A DNA stretch of 44,647 bases. Source: Bacteroidia bacterium (lineage in GTDB: Bacteria > Bacteroidota > Bacteroidia > Bacteroidales > VadinHA17). Below, piece after piece: positions 9,060 through 18,700 of this stretch; position 1 is the first letter of the stretch, and the number at the start of each line of letters is the position of its first letter. The stretch is taken from NCBI GenBank assembly GCA_026391215.1, contig JAPLDX010000108.1:1-44647 (forward strand). Direction: 5' to 3'. Made by a program: the position numbers and the translations under genes. The notes beneath the pieces were generated by a model that ran no database searches, was not told the origin of the DNA, and saw only the letters and a list, made by a program, of their open reading frames with translations.

Positions 9060-9392
9060 AGAACAGAAATCCTGAATATTTTTAACATTTCAAAATAATA
9101 AAGAACTAGAAATATCTAGTCCTTTAATTGTCATTGGTCTGGAAAACCACTTGCACCTTCATTTTAACTGATCAAAAACAAATGAAATTCTCAGGTCTGA
9201 TTCCTCAGTGCTTGAACCATTTTTTGAGTCCAGAGCTTGCTCTGGGGTTCATACCATTTGATTATTGATGATAAATGCATATATATAAAATATTAACGAT
9301 AATAATGTGTATAATTAAAATATTATTATATTTGCTTCATTTTAATTACGTATTATTACATTATACTTCTTTTAACTTTATAAATGTAAATC
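9060..9392. other. Intergenic region with two hairpins upstream of asnA
   Basis: There is no gene here. ACTAGA (9105-9110) and TCTAGT (9115-9120) form a 6-bp hairpin. CCAGAG (9230-9235) and CTCTGG (9240-9245) form a second hairpin, itself enclosed by GAACC (9214-9218) and GGTTC (9246-9250). The T-run precedes rather than follows the second hairpin on the plus strand, so it is not a normal terminator. The rest is A+T-rich and contains the asnA promoter candidate. Confidence 0.5.
9327..9334 (+). promoter_or_regulatory. Candidate -7 promoter box for asnA
   Basis: A perfect TATATTTG lies about 60 bp before the asnA ATG; the expected transcript start is near 9340, giving a leader of about 50 nt. 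No clear TTG is seen at the -33 distance. Confidence 0.4.
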
Positions 9393-10427
9393 ATGACATT
9401 TTGTATCCCAAAAGAGTACCATCCTCAATTTGTACCGGAAACTATGGAGCAAGCCATTAAAATGCTGAAAGACCGATTTCAGGAGGAGTTGTCCAAACAA
9501 TTGAATCTCAGACGAGTTACAGCCCCTCTGTTTGTTTTAGCGGGAACCGGTATTAATGACGACTTAAACGGTGTGGAACATGCTGTATCTTTTCCTGTCA
9601 GGTGCATGGGAGAGCATAAAGCAGAAGTTATTCATTCATTGGCCAAATGGAAAAGAATGAAACTCGGAACCTACGGTATTCCGGCCAATTACGGACTGTA
9701 TACTGATATGAATGCAATTCGCAGTGGTGAAGATCTCGACAATCTTCACTCTCTGTATGTAGATCAGTGGGATTGGGAACAAACCATAACGGCAGAAGAC
9801 CGTAATCTGGAATTTTTAAAGGCTACAGTCAGAAAGATCTATGAGGCAATGAAATGTATGGAGCAAATTGTGTATGAATCTTATTCTCATATCTATCCGG
9901 TTCTTCCCAAAGAAATAACTTTCCTTCACACAGAAGATTTACTGAATGAATATCCTCAATTAACTCCAATGGAAAGGGAAAGTGAAGTTGTAAAAAAATT
10001 TGGAGCCGTATTTATCATTGGCATAGGAGGTACCCTGTCGGACGGAAAAATTCACGACGGACGCGCTCCTGATTATGATGACTGGACCACTCCTACTACT
10101 GAAGGCCATAAAGGTTTGAATGGAGATATTGTTTTTTGGAATCCAATTTTGAATTCAGCAATTGAAATCTCCTCCATGGGGATTCGTGTTGATAAGGAAG
10201 CTCTACTCAATCAACTGAGAATCAGGGGTTGTGAAGAACGCACTAAGCTTGAATTTCATAAAGCTTTGTTAAAAGGGTCCTTCCCTCTTTCAATAGGGGG
10301 AGGTATCGGACAATCCCGTTTATGCATGTTTTTTTTACGCGCCGCCCACATTGGAGAAGTTCAATCTTCCGTATGGCCTGAAGAAATGATTGAAACCTGT
10401 AAAAGGCATAACATTTATTTAAAATAA
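9393..10427 (+). CDS. asnA: Aspartate--ammonia ligase (asparagine synthetase A)
   Basis: The 344-residue protein matches AsnA over its whole length, with the class II aminoacyl-tRNA-synthetase-like fold. Recognisable segments are VTAPLFVLAGTGINDDLNGVEHAVSF near the N-terminus, ADYGLYTDMNAIR-like and DQWDWEQTI in the middle, and the C-terminal SIGGGIGQSRLCMFFL, the ATP-binding motif 3 equivalent. It makes L-asparagine from aspartate, ammonia and ATP in the cytoplasm. Length is normal for the Bacteroidota enzyme (about 345 aa). It is followed 50 bp later by a membrane protein gene, but nothing suggests a functional link. Confidence 0.96.
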   Translation: MTFCIPKEYHPQFVPETMEQAIKMLKDRFQEELSKQLNLRRVTAPLFVLAGTGINDDLNGVEHAVSFPVRCMGEHKAEVIHSLAKWKRMKLGTYGIPANYGLYTDMNAIRSGEDLDNLHSLYVDQWDWEQTITAEDRNLEFLKATVRKIYEAMKCMEQIVYESYSHIYPVLPKEITFLHTEDLLNEYPQLTPMERESEVVKKFGAVFIIGIGGTLSDGKIHDGRAPDYDDWTTPTTEGHKGLNGDIVFWNPILNSAIEISSMGIRVDKEALLNQLRIRGCEERTKLEFHKALLKGSFPLSIGGGIGQSRLCMFFLRAAHIGEVQSSVWPEEMIETCKRHNIYLK

Positions 10428-10477
10428 GACTTTTATCAGAGCAGGACAATCTGACCACCCTTAACCTATTGGTTCTT

Positions 10478-11737
10478 ATGAAGGATAGAATTAAAGAACA
10501 CATTAACAATCCCGAGAAACTTGAACAATTATATCGTGATGATAGAATGGCTTTTGAATCAAGTTTTGAAGAAGTTTATTCAGAAATAGAAACATCTGAA
10601 TTAGCAAAATACTGGAAGATCAGATTAGATTATAATAAAACGCCGGATAAGATAAAGAAATTTAATCTGCTGGATATTATTATATTGATTTCAGCATGTT
10701 TAATAACTGGATTTCTAATTAAAATACCAGATATTTTTAATGTCAGGATGACTGACTTTATTTTTTATGAGAAAAATGCAGGGATCATTGTTTTCTTTGG
10801 GCTCACTATTTACGTTGTCTGGACTAACAGAATCTTTGAACTAAAAAGACTTACACTTATCCTGATTACTTTCTTAATCCTGACAATATATGTTAATCTT
10901 TTACCATCAGTCAATGACAGTGCCTCAATTAATCTCGTGTACATTCATTTACCTCTTCTAATGTGGTGCATTTTCGGATTGGTTTATATTGATTTTAATT
11001 TAAAGGATAAAATCAAACGAATTGAGTATATAAGATACAATGGTGACTTAGCAATTCTTGTGGCGTTAATAGTTATAGCCGGGGGTATTTTGACAGGAAT
11101 CACTGTTGGCTTATTTGATGCTATTGGCATTAACATTGAAAACTTTTACATGAAAAATGTTGTAATTGCAGGGTCAGTTTCTGTACCGATAGTTGCTACA
11201 TATATTATAAAGAATTATACGGCATTAACTAATAAGATCGCCCCTGTAATAGCTAATATTTTTAGCCCGCTGGTTTTGCTTACCGCTATAATATATCTTA
11301 TGGCTTTGGCAATCTCAGGTAAAGACCCATACAGCGATCGGGAATTTTTATTGATATTTAATATTATGCTATTAGGTGTTATGGCTGTAATTGTCTTTTC
11401 AATTTCTGAAACATCAACAGCCAGGAAACAGAAATTCAATGAATTGATCTTATTTATCCTTTCAATAATAACAGTAATTATTGACTTAATTGCCTTATCT
11501 GCAATTTTTTATCGCCTGGGTACATTTGGTATAACACCAAACAGGTTAGCTGTTCTTGGTTCAAATATCTTGATTTTAGGTAACTTAGTATTGTTAATCA
11601 TTGATTTGTACAAAGTAAATTTCAAAAATATTTTGATTAAGGAAGTTGAGTTAACTATTTCAAAATACTTACCTGTTTATCTGATTTGGATACTTTTTGT
11701 AATATTTGGATTCCCTCTGATTTTTAGAATGAAATAA
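10478..11737 (+). CDS. DUF4153-like multi-pass membrane protein
   Basis: The ATG at 10478 is used; an in-frame TTG nine bases earlier is less likely. The 419-residue protein has a charged cytoplasmic head of about 65 residues (EHINNPEKLEQLYRDDRMAFE) followed by about ten hydrophobic segments. The pattern of an acidic N-terminal helix followed by many membrane helices with ISGKDPYSDREFLLIFN between late segments matches Bacteroidota proteins annotated with DUF4153. Function unknown. Its low G+C compared with asnA is typical of membrane proteins. Confidence 0.75.
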   Translation: MKDRIKEHINNPEKLEQLYRDDRMAFESSFEEVYSEIETSELAKYWKIRLDYNKTPDKIKKFNLLDIIILISACLITGFLIKIPDIFNVRMTDFIFYEKNAGIIVFFGLTIYVVWTNRIFELKRLTLILITFLILTIYVNLLPSVNDSASINLVYIHLPLLMWCIFGLVYIDFNLKDKIKRIEYIRYNGDLAILVALIVIAGGILTGITVGLFDAIGINIENFYMKNVVIAGSVSVPIVATYIIKNYTALTNKIAPVIANIFSPLVLLTAIIYLMALAISGKDPYSDREFLLIFNIMLLGVMAVIVFSISETSTARKQKFNELILFILSIITVIIDLIALSAIFYRLGTFGITPNRLAVLGSNILILGNLVLLIIDLYKVNFKNILIKEVELTISKYLPVYLIWILFVIFGFPLIFRMK

Positions 11738-11813
11738 AAACAAAGACGAAGTCAGACACGGACAATAAACTACATAAACTCTTCACGATTATTACAATTT
11801 ATTCCCAGCCTGC

Positions 11814-11946
11814 AAAAGCCGGACTGCTTGACCACATTTGGCCAGATAAATTGAGTTTATCGTATTAAACTAAATAACAAGCATTTAACTCCGGCCTGAG
11901 ATGGTCAATTTGCTCCGGCCGATTGTGGTCACGGGCACTGGAATTT
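11814..11946 (+). mobile_element. Transposase-free repeat element, left copy (about 133 bp)
   Basis: This stretch aligns along its length with 38186-38317. Shared blocks, in order: AAAAGCCGG, TTGACCACAT, an AT-rich core of about 45 bp, CTCCGGC, AGATGGTCAAT, CCGGC and GTGGTCA. The TTGACCA-type boxes on the left and the TGGTCA-type boxes on the right are inverted relative to each other, as in the multiple end repeats of insertion sequences. No transposase lies inside. The outer right end (CTGGAATTT) is more degenerate than in the other copy. I infer a MITE-like or deleted IS element; the family is not certain. Confidence 0.65.
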
Positions 11947-12024
11947 CCAGCTGATAATCAGTTTGACTTTAGACTACAGTTGAATAGATTCAAATCTCCA
12001 ACAGGGATAATTACTTTTTTCATA

Positions 12025-12708
12025 TTATAGGGTTAGTCGGTGTAGTGCAAGGTTTCTTAAATAATTGACTGCCCCCTGAGGATCAGGTGAATAAAAGTCA
12101 GCGCCTATCTTCTCACAATATTCCTGTGTGACAGGAGCGCCGCCAACCAGAATTTTTAAACTAGGATAATTTGTTTTTAAATCAATCACAGTTTTTTTCA
12201 TGTTTTCCATTGTTGTTGTAAGTAAAGCTGATAAACCAACAATAGAACCAGGATTTTCATCGATTGCTCTAATGAATTTCTCAGTTCCTGCATCCACACC
12301 AAGGTCAATTACCTCCCATCCACCACCTTCAACCATCATTGCGACAAGGTTCTTCCCAATATCATGTAAGTCTCCAGCTACTGTTCCGATAATAAATTTC
12401 CCTTTCCTTTTTGTTTCACCTGATTGAAAATAAGGCCTGATATGGACCATCGCTCCATGCATGGCTTTTGCTGACATTAACATCTGAGGAACAAATATCT
12501 CATTCCTGCTGAACTTATTACCCACAATAGTCATTGCAGGGATCAATGCATTTTCAAGAATCTCAGTCGGTTTAATCCCATTTTCAAGAGCTTTTTTTGT
12601 CAGTTCATTTGCTCCATCCTGATCCTTCAAATTCGGTGGATAAGGACAGGCTTTGTCAATCTTCCCAAATTCAACACATTGTCGTAGTTTTTGTAGAATA
12701 TCATTCAT
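12025..12708 (-). CDS. Corrinoid (cobalamin-binding) methyl-carrier protein, MtaC/MtbC-like
   Basis: The 227-residue protein has the two-domain layout of methyltransferase-cognate corrinoid proteins. A helical cap (residues 1-95) includes ENALIPAMTIVGNKFSRNEIFVPQML. The B12-binding Rossmann domain (about 104-225) includes the signature DLHDIGKN at 113-120 (Asp113, His115 and Gly118 of DxHxxG, with His the lower cobalt ligand), then GLSALLTTTM (159-168) and VGGAPV (188-193). The family shuttles a methyl group between a substrate-specific methyltransferase and a second methyltransferase acting on THF or CoM. No partner is adjacent. A UroD-family methyltransferase lies at 29417-30679 within the same cluster and is the best candidate partner. 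No reactivating ATPase is seen. Confidence 0.9.
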   Translation of the reverse strand: MNDILQKLRQCVEFGKIDKACPYPPNLKDQDGANELTKKALENGIKPTEILENALIPAMTIVGNKFSRNEIFVPQMLMSAKAMHGAMVHIRPYFQSGETKRKGKFIIGTVAGDLHDIGKNLVAMMVEGGGWEVIDLGVDAGTEKFIRAIDENPGSIVGLSALLTTTMENMKKTVIDLKTNYPSLKILVGGAPVTQEYCEKIGADFYSPDPQGAVNYLRNLALHRLTL

Positions 12709-13366
12709 AATTAAACTATTAATTAAAAAAATTAATCCTCAAGTCCTGCAAAATAGTAACCTCCTTAATCACTTTCTTCATACTTGCTTTATATTATATC
12801 TCCAAATCAAATGAATCTCATAGGGAAAGTATAATTCTTTTTAGTGCATCTTGATCTTTTCTAAGGGACATAATCCAGAAGTGTACATATCACACTGTTT
12901 AAACATATTATCCGAAATGTGATCAATATATCCGTCTTATTCAGATTCTCCAGCTCTTTTTTCAGATAAAAGAATACTCATACTTTTGGTATCGTATACT
13001 ATTTGAATGTTTCTATATTCAGGTGAACCTTATTTCCAGATCTTTGTAAACTACACATTATCAGATTAATGGAAGAAGGATTTCCTTCCTGGCATACGTG
13101 CACCCAAACAAAATAAGTCCTCGCTCCCGCAGACTTATCATCTGAGTATTTAGCTTTTCACTATATAACTTTTTTCACACCACTATTTATATAATACCTT
13201 AAAAATTCTGTTCTGTATTATAGAAAATTAAACAAAAAAAGTTGGCATAATAAACACATCAATAATTGTAAGATTAAATGTTTATCATTTAACATTATTT
13301 AAAACAAGATTTTTAAACTGTTGTATTAAAGGGTATATTTGTATCACACTGATAAAAATAACTTTT
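12709..13366. other. Long intergenic region between divergent corrinoid and sigma-factor genes
   Basis: No gene was found in 658 bp. It holds an inverted repeat ATAAGTC (13113-13119) / GACTTAT (13132-13138), and a segment near 12906-12931 (ATTATCC, GATC and ATAT blocks) that weakly resembles the motif shared upstream of the GH78 and DUF1080 genes. Promoters for the two divergent genes must lie here. Confidence 0.5.
13334..13341 (+). promoter_or_regulatory. Candidate -7 promoter box for the ECF sigma gene
   Basis: TATATTTG matches the Bacteroidota -7 consensus and would start transcription about 20 nt before the proposed TTG start codon at 13367. No convincing -33 TTG is visible. Confidence 0.4.
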
Positions 13367-13951
13367 TTGAAATCGATTCCCGACGATATTGAATTAGTTG
13401 AGAGACTGCAAAAAGGCGATGTTGAAGCATTTGACCTGATATATGAAAAATATTCAAGGAAACTCTATGCTTTTGGATTAAAATACCTCAGGTCAGCTGC
13501 AGAGACCGAAGAACTGGTCCAGTCGGTTTTTCTAAAGATATGGGAAAACTACAAAAATCTAAAAAAAGAATCATCTTTCAAATCATACCTTTTTACTATA
13601 GCATACAACGATATTTGTAAACTTTTTCGAAAGAGAAATTATCTGCAAAAATTTATCAGTGATACCCTGTACGAAAATTCTCAATCCTCTTCTGAAACAG
13701 AAGACGGGATCGACTATCAGTTTGTTCTTGAACGTGTGCAACAAATCATTGAAAAACTCCCTGAAAAGCAAAGAATCATCTTCATGAAAAGCCGACAGGA
13801 GGGTAAGTCATCCAAAGAGATAGCTGAAGAAATTGGACTTTCACCTGGAACCATTGATAATTATATATCAGAATCCCTTAAATTTATCCGTTACCGGTTG
13901 CGTAATGAAAACTTGTCAGTACTTCTGCTGTTTTCCTTGTTTTTCCTTTAA
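13367..13951 (+). CDS. ECF RNA polymerase sigma factor (FecI/RpoE-like)
   Basis: A 194-residue protein with sigma region 2 (about 10-90: DVEAFDLIYEKYSRKLYAF, then FLKIWENY) and region 4 (about 120-178: LPEKQRIIFMKSRQEGKSSKEIAEEIGLSPGTI, a helix-turn-helix). This is the usual ECF layout. The C-terminal NLSVLLLFSLFFL tail is common in Bacteroidota ECF factors paired with FecR. The start appears to be TTG at 13367, because no upstream ATG is in frame and the reading begins right at the conserved N-terminus. The fecR and susC genes follow, so it presumably drives this glycan cluster when the receptor senses substrate. Confidence 0.9.
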   Translation: MKSIPDDIELVERLQKGDVEAFDLIYEKYSRKLYAFGLKYLRSAAETEELVQSVFLKIWENYKNLKKESSFKSYLFTIAYNDICKLFRKRNYLQKFISDTLYENSQSSSETEDGIDYQFVLERVQQIIEKLPEKQRIIFMKSRQEGKSSKEIAEEIGLSPGTIDNYISESLKFIRYRLRNENLSVLLLFSLFFL

Positions 13952-14581
13952 ATCAATAGAATCATTTCCCTTCTTAATACATCGCTGTCTGGAATATTTT
14001 TAATGTGCTTATAGACAGTGTATTATAAGCTAGTTGCGATAATACCGTCAAAGAAAAGGAATCAGCCTGAAAAGAAAAGTACATATTCCTTATGAGATTC
14101 ATTATACTTGATGGTATAATATAAACCAACGTGAAAAACGTAATTATTAGAGGTAACTAATTATAAAGGATAAATTAATTCGGAATTCAAAACACGATTT
14201 TAATAGTTGGGTTAGTTTAGTTAGTTTAGGAGGTGTCTATGCATGCTGACAGGTACTTGTAGTTTTTTAAATAGTTCTATTTCTGCATTACCTGTCAGCT
14301 TTTTTGTTGTGTAATATCACTTATCAACAAAAATAGTAAAGTAGTATTGTTAATTCTTCTCTGTAACTTTATATTCAAAATCCAAAAGGCCAATAAATCA
14401 ATAACCAACAATTATCTAGAATAGATTATGAACTGAGTATCGTATTCACAATATGTTAATTTAACAGAAGAAATTGATTAGATTGTAGAAAAATGCCATT
14501 TTCAGATGAGATTTACCTTGTTTACGGGTATTATATAAATAAACTGAACGGGGAAACTGCTTTCCTCTGGTACTAAATTAA
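13952..14581. other. Intergenic region between sigma factor and fecR
   Basis: In these 630 bp the only clear structure is the mini-ORF/terminator element at 14228-14305, preceded by short direct repeats of TTAGTTTAG (about 14212-14229). The remainder is A+T-rich with no gene. Confidence 0.5.
14228..14305 (+). promoter_or_regulatory. Possible attenuator: mini-ORF overlapping a terminator hairpin
   Basis: A strong AGGAGG ribosome site (14228-14233) lies 5 nt before an ATG (14239) that opens a 7-codon ORF, MHADRYL, ending at the TAG 14260-14262. Codons 3-6 overlap GCTGACAGGTA (14245-14255), which pairs perfectly with TACCTGTCAGC (14289-14299), followed by six T. Inside the loop is a further palindrome, AAATAG/CTATTT (14269-14282). 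The hairpin with T-run is a good intrinsic terminator shape. Control of read-through by translation of the mini-ORF is inference. Confidence 0.5.
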
Positions 14582-15628
14582 ATGACAATGCTGAAACAAG
14601 AAGAAATAGATAAGATAGAACGATATATTAATGGACTGTCGGACAATAAGGAAAAGACCGTTGTCGAGTCTTTATTCTCAAACGGGGGAAATAATAGTCT
14701 GTTACGTCATCACCTGGAAGAAGACTGGGATTCAATGCAACAGGGATCCGTTACAACTGATGTTGATCTCAACCACCTCCTTGATCATGTTCACCATATA
14801 ATCAGGAAAAACGAGACGTTAAAAAGGCAGAGACCTCTTCAAAAATTTATACGAGTCTACATGAAGACTGCCGCCATTCTGCTTTTACCCCTACTAATTA
14901 CAGGAGGACTGGTTTATAGTTACCTGGATTATCATAGGAAAACATTTACTGACAGGCAGGTCCTGTCCACCATTTATGCCCCTATGGGCGCACGCGTCTC
15001 CTTCAATTTGCCTGATGGAACTACCGGAATGCTTAACAGCGGTTCACATCTGACCTATACCATCCCTTTTGCAATAAACCGCCAGGTTAAACTTGAAGGG
15101 GAAGCATGGTTTGAAGTGAACCACAATGCAGATCATCCATTTGAAATAGGTACCGGAAATTCGACTGTGAAAGTGCTGGGTACAAGTTTCAATATAAGTG
15201 CCTATCCGGCAGAAAATTATATTGAGGTAGTACTTCAGGATGGCAAAGTGGAATTCCAGGATAATGAAAGCAAAGAAAAAGTTACGATGCTCCCATCGGA
15301 AAGGTTGGTATTTCAGGCCGGGAATATCAGCAAGTCAGTTACTGATCCGGAAAAGTATCATTCATGGACAGAAGGCAAGCTTGTTTTTAGAGGTGATCCC
15401 ATGTCTGAAGTTGCCCGCCGTATTGAACGGTGGTATAATGTAAAGATCAAATTGGACAACCAGGAGCTTGAAAATTATTCTTTCCGTGCAACATTCGAGG
15501 ACGACACACTCGAGGATGTACTACGGTTCTTAAGTATGACTTCTCCTATAAAATATAAGATCGCTCCACGCGAGCTAATGGTTGACGGAACTTATGAAAA
15601 AGAAGTAGTTACTATTTATCTGAAATAA
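14582..15628 (+). CDS. FecR-type anti-sigma factor with DUF4974
   Basis: A 348-residue protein with an N-terminal cytoplasmic part (residues 1-95) for sigma binding, one membrane helix (about 97-116, AAILLLPLLITGGLVYSYL), a periplasmic FecR domain (about 128-235: FNLPDGTTGMLNSGSHLTY, EGEAWFEVN, FEIGTGNSTVKVLGTSFNI) and a C-terminal DUF4974 domain (about 255-345: RRIERWYNVKI, FEDDTLEDVLRFL). It is expected to hold the upstream ECF factor inactive until the SusC-type receptor's STN domain signals across the periplasm. A second ATG two codons downstream is possible. The susC gene follows after 139 bp. Confidence 0.95.
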   Translation: MTMLKQEEIDKIERYINGLSDNKEKTVVESLFSNGGNNSLLRHHLEEDWDSMQQGSVTTDVDLNHLLDHVHHIIRKNETLKRQRPLQKFIRVYMKTAAILLLPLLITGGLVYSYLDYHRKTFTDRQVLSTIYAPMGARVSFNLPDGTTGMLNSGSHLTYTIPFAINRQVKLEGEAWFEVNHNADHPFEIGTGNSTVKVLGTSFNISAYPAENYIEVVLQDGKVEFQDNESKEKVTMLPSERLVFQAGNISKSVTDPEKYHSWTEGKLVFRGDPMSEVARRIERWYNVKIKLDNQELENYSFRATFEDDTLEDVLRFLSMTSPIKYKIAPRELMVDGTYEKEVVTIYLK

Positions 15629-15658
15629 CGATTTTTTAAACTCTAAAATCTAAAAGCT

Positions 15659-15682
15659 ATGAAAACAACCAAAGGGCCTTAA
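15659..15682 (+). other. 7-codon ORF in the fecR-susC spacer
   Basis: ATG AAA followed by ACA ACC AAA GGG CCT TAA (MKTTKGP) is preceded by the same CTAAAAGCT/CAAATCT-type A-rich context as the susC start 109 bp later. It may be a relic of an earlier start or a leader peptide, or chance. Confidence 0.2.
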
Positions 15683-15767
15683 AAAACGACAAAAAAAGGA
15701 AACCGCGTCAACGATTTCCCTAAAAAACATCATTCTGATATTTTTTAACTTAAAACACTACAAATCT

Positions 15768-18700
15768 ATGAAAAAAAACAAACCTTTTAGGGAATTGTTT
15801 TATTGTTCTCTGAAAAAAACTCTAAAAATTATGCGTAATGCTTTAATTCTACTATTTATAGGAGTCCTGCAAGCACACGCAATTGACACCTATTCACAGA
15901 AGACGAGGCTTTCCTTAGATTTTTCAGATACAGAACTAACTAAAGTTCTCGATAAAATTGAAGTGGAAAGTGAATTCTTCTTTCTTTACAATGAAAAACT
16001 GCTCGACATTGACCGTAAAGTCAGTATCACTGAAAACGATCAATTAATTAATGTGATACTAGATGATCTTTTTACTGGTACTGATGTAAGGTATACAATA
16101 ATTGACCAAAAAATCATTCTTGCTCCTGAATATTTAACGGAAAAATCTGAGATACAACAACGCTCAATTTCCGGAACGGTTGTGGACTCAAAAGGAGAAC
16201 CACTTCCAGGAGTAACAGTTCGGGTAAAGGGTACTTCAATTGGCACACAAACCGATATTGATGGGAAGTTTAAACTTTCTAACTTATCGGAAAGTTCTAT
16301 TCTAATGTTTTCATTTGTAGGTATGCAGACACAAGAGATTGAAATTACTGGTAAAGAACTTGTTAATGTTACTTTAATTGGAGAAGATGTTGGATTGGAT
16401 GAGGTCGTAGTAATTGGATATGGTACAGTCAAAAAGCAAAATATTACAGGTACAATTTCTCAAATAAAGGCAGATGCATTGGAAAACCGGGCTCTTGCAT
16501 CCTTAGGAGAGGGTTTTGCTGGCAAGATGGCTGGGGTACTTGCACAGCAAACTACGGGTAAGCCTGGATCAGAGTTATTTATTAGAATCAGGGGAACAAG
16601 TACCCTAAATGCCGGAACTGCTCCACTTTATGTTATTGATGGTGTTCCGGCAGCAGATATACAAGATATCAATCCATCTGATATTAAGTCAGTCGAAGTA
16701 TTGAAAGATGCAGCTTCTGCCGCAATCTATGGTGCCCGTGGGGGAAATGGCGTTGTATTGGTCACTACAAAGCAAGGAATTAAAGGAAAGCCAACCTTTG
16801 ATCTTGATGTGTCCTATGGATTACAAAGAGTAGACAAGAAGGTGCCAGTGTTTAACAGAAATGAGTATATCGCATATTTATCATGGGCAAGGAATGTAAA
16901 TTACATTCGTTCGGGAGGAAGTATGAATGATCCTATGGGCTCTCGCCCCATTGGTTACCAAATTCCAAATGAATGGTTGGATCCAGAATCAATGCCAGAT
17001 ACAGATTGGCAAGATGCAATATATAGAATTGCCCCAATGGCAGATTATCAATTATCTGCGTCAGGAGGTGGAGATATAGGATCTTTTATGATATCAGGTT
17101 CTTATATGAATCAATATGGTATTATGGAATGTACCGGCTATAAAAGGACCACTTTTCGCGTGAATACAACTTTAAATGTGGGGCAACATCTGAAACTGGG
17201 AATGAATATTTCCCCGTCCTATTCAATTTCAAATAACCCGGACAGCGAAGGAAAAGAAACTGTATCTCACCATGCAATTCAAATGCCAGCAATTGTTCCG
17301 TTAAATTCAATGACCGAAGAGTTGGGATACACTGCCGGAGTTAGCTTGCTGCCCAATCCTTTAATACGACTGCAGACAGTTAAGCAGGAAACGAGATACA
17401 ATAAATTACAAACCAACGTCTGGGGAGAATTAGAAATAACAAAGTCATTGTCATTCAGGTCTCAATACGGATACAATACCAGTGAATCTAAATCTACATA
17501 TTTTAGACCTTCAAATGTAAATCTAGGTAATGCTACAGGTGGTAGTTCTGCTGTAATTGATTATTACATTTGGTCACTTCAAAATACGATTACATATGCC
17601 CCAAAGATAAGTTCATTATTTGACATGAGTCTTTTGTTGGGACAGAGTATTGAAGGATCCAAAAATTATTATGTTGCTGCAGGTAAATCAGGATACCCTA
17701 ACGACCTGATTTACACCATGAATGTTGCCTCTACAGCAACTAATGCTAATTCATCGGAATCAGAGAACAGTATGTTATCTTATTTTGGCCGGTTGAACTT
17801 TAACATGAAAGATAAATATTTGTTAACAATAAATGGTCGTTATGACGCTTCATCCAGATTTGGGCCAGATACAAGATGGGGATGGTTTCCTTCTGCTTCT
17901 TTGGGTTGGAAAATTAACAAGGAAGAATTTATGAAAAACATTCCTTGGCTGGACCTGTTAAAAATCCGTCTTTCTATCGGGAAAGCCGGCAATAACAGTA
18001 TTGGAGATTATGAACCTATTGCGTTATTGAAATTATCCAATTATTCTCTTAACGGTAGCGTTGTAAATGGTCTGGCTCCTTCAACTCTCGGTAATCCGGA
18101 TTTGGGATGGGAAACAAGATTGTCAAGAAGCGTTGGACTTGATTTCGGGGCTTTCAAAAATCGTATACAGGCCAACCTCGATTATTATAATGACCTTACT
18201 ACAGACATGCTATTTAGCGTTAATGTCCCTTATATGTCAGGGTATGGTTCAGTAAGAGAAAATATTGGTAAAATCCAAAACCGTGGTTTGGAATTTGAGC
18301 TGACCACATCCAACATTGAAAGTCCATTTAAATGGACAAGTTCATTTAATATTTCCAGTAACATTAACAAAATAAAAGCGTTAGGTCTTGATGATGCGCC
18401 GATTATCACTAGCATGAATTCATATATTTGTTTTATCCAAAAAGTAGGCGAAGCAGTAGGTAGTTTTTATATGTATAAGACCGATGGGTTATTGTTAGAA
18501 GATGATTTTGACGAAACTGGTAAAGCAATCGTACCTATTGCCACGGGACAGGAAATAGGGAATATAAAGATTGTTGATACTAATAATGATGGTGTGATCG
18601 ATGCAAACGATCTGACGATATGTGGGAAGAATCAGCCTGATTTTTTGTGGGGAATCACCAATAACTTTTCCTACAAAAACTTCAGTTTGAGTGCTTTCTT

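Noticed and set aside
9230..9245. CCAGAG/CTCTGG hairpin as a terminator
   Set aside because: The T-run lies before the stem on the plus strand and an A-run follows on the minus strand, so neither direction fits.
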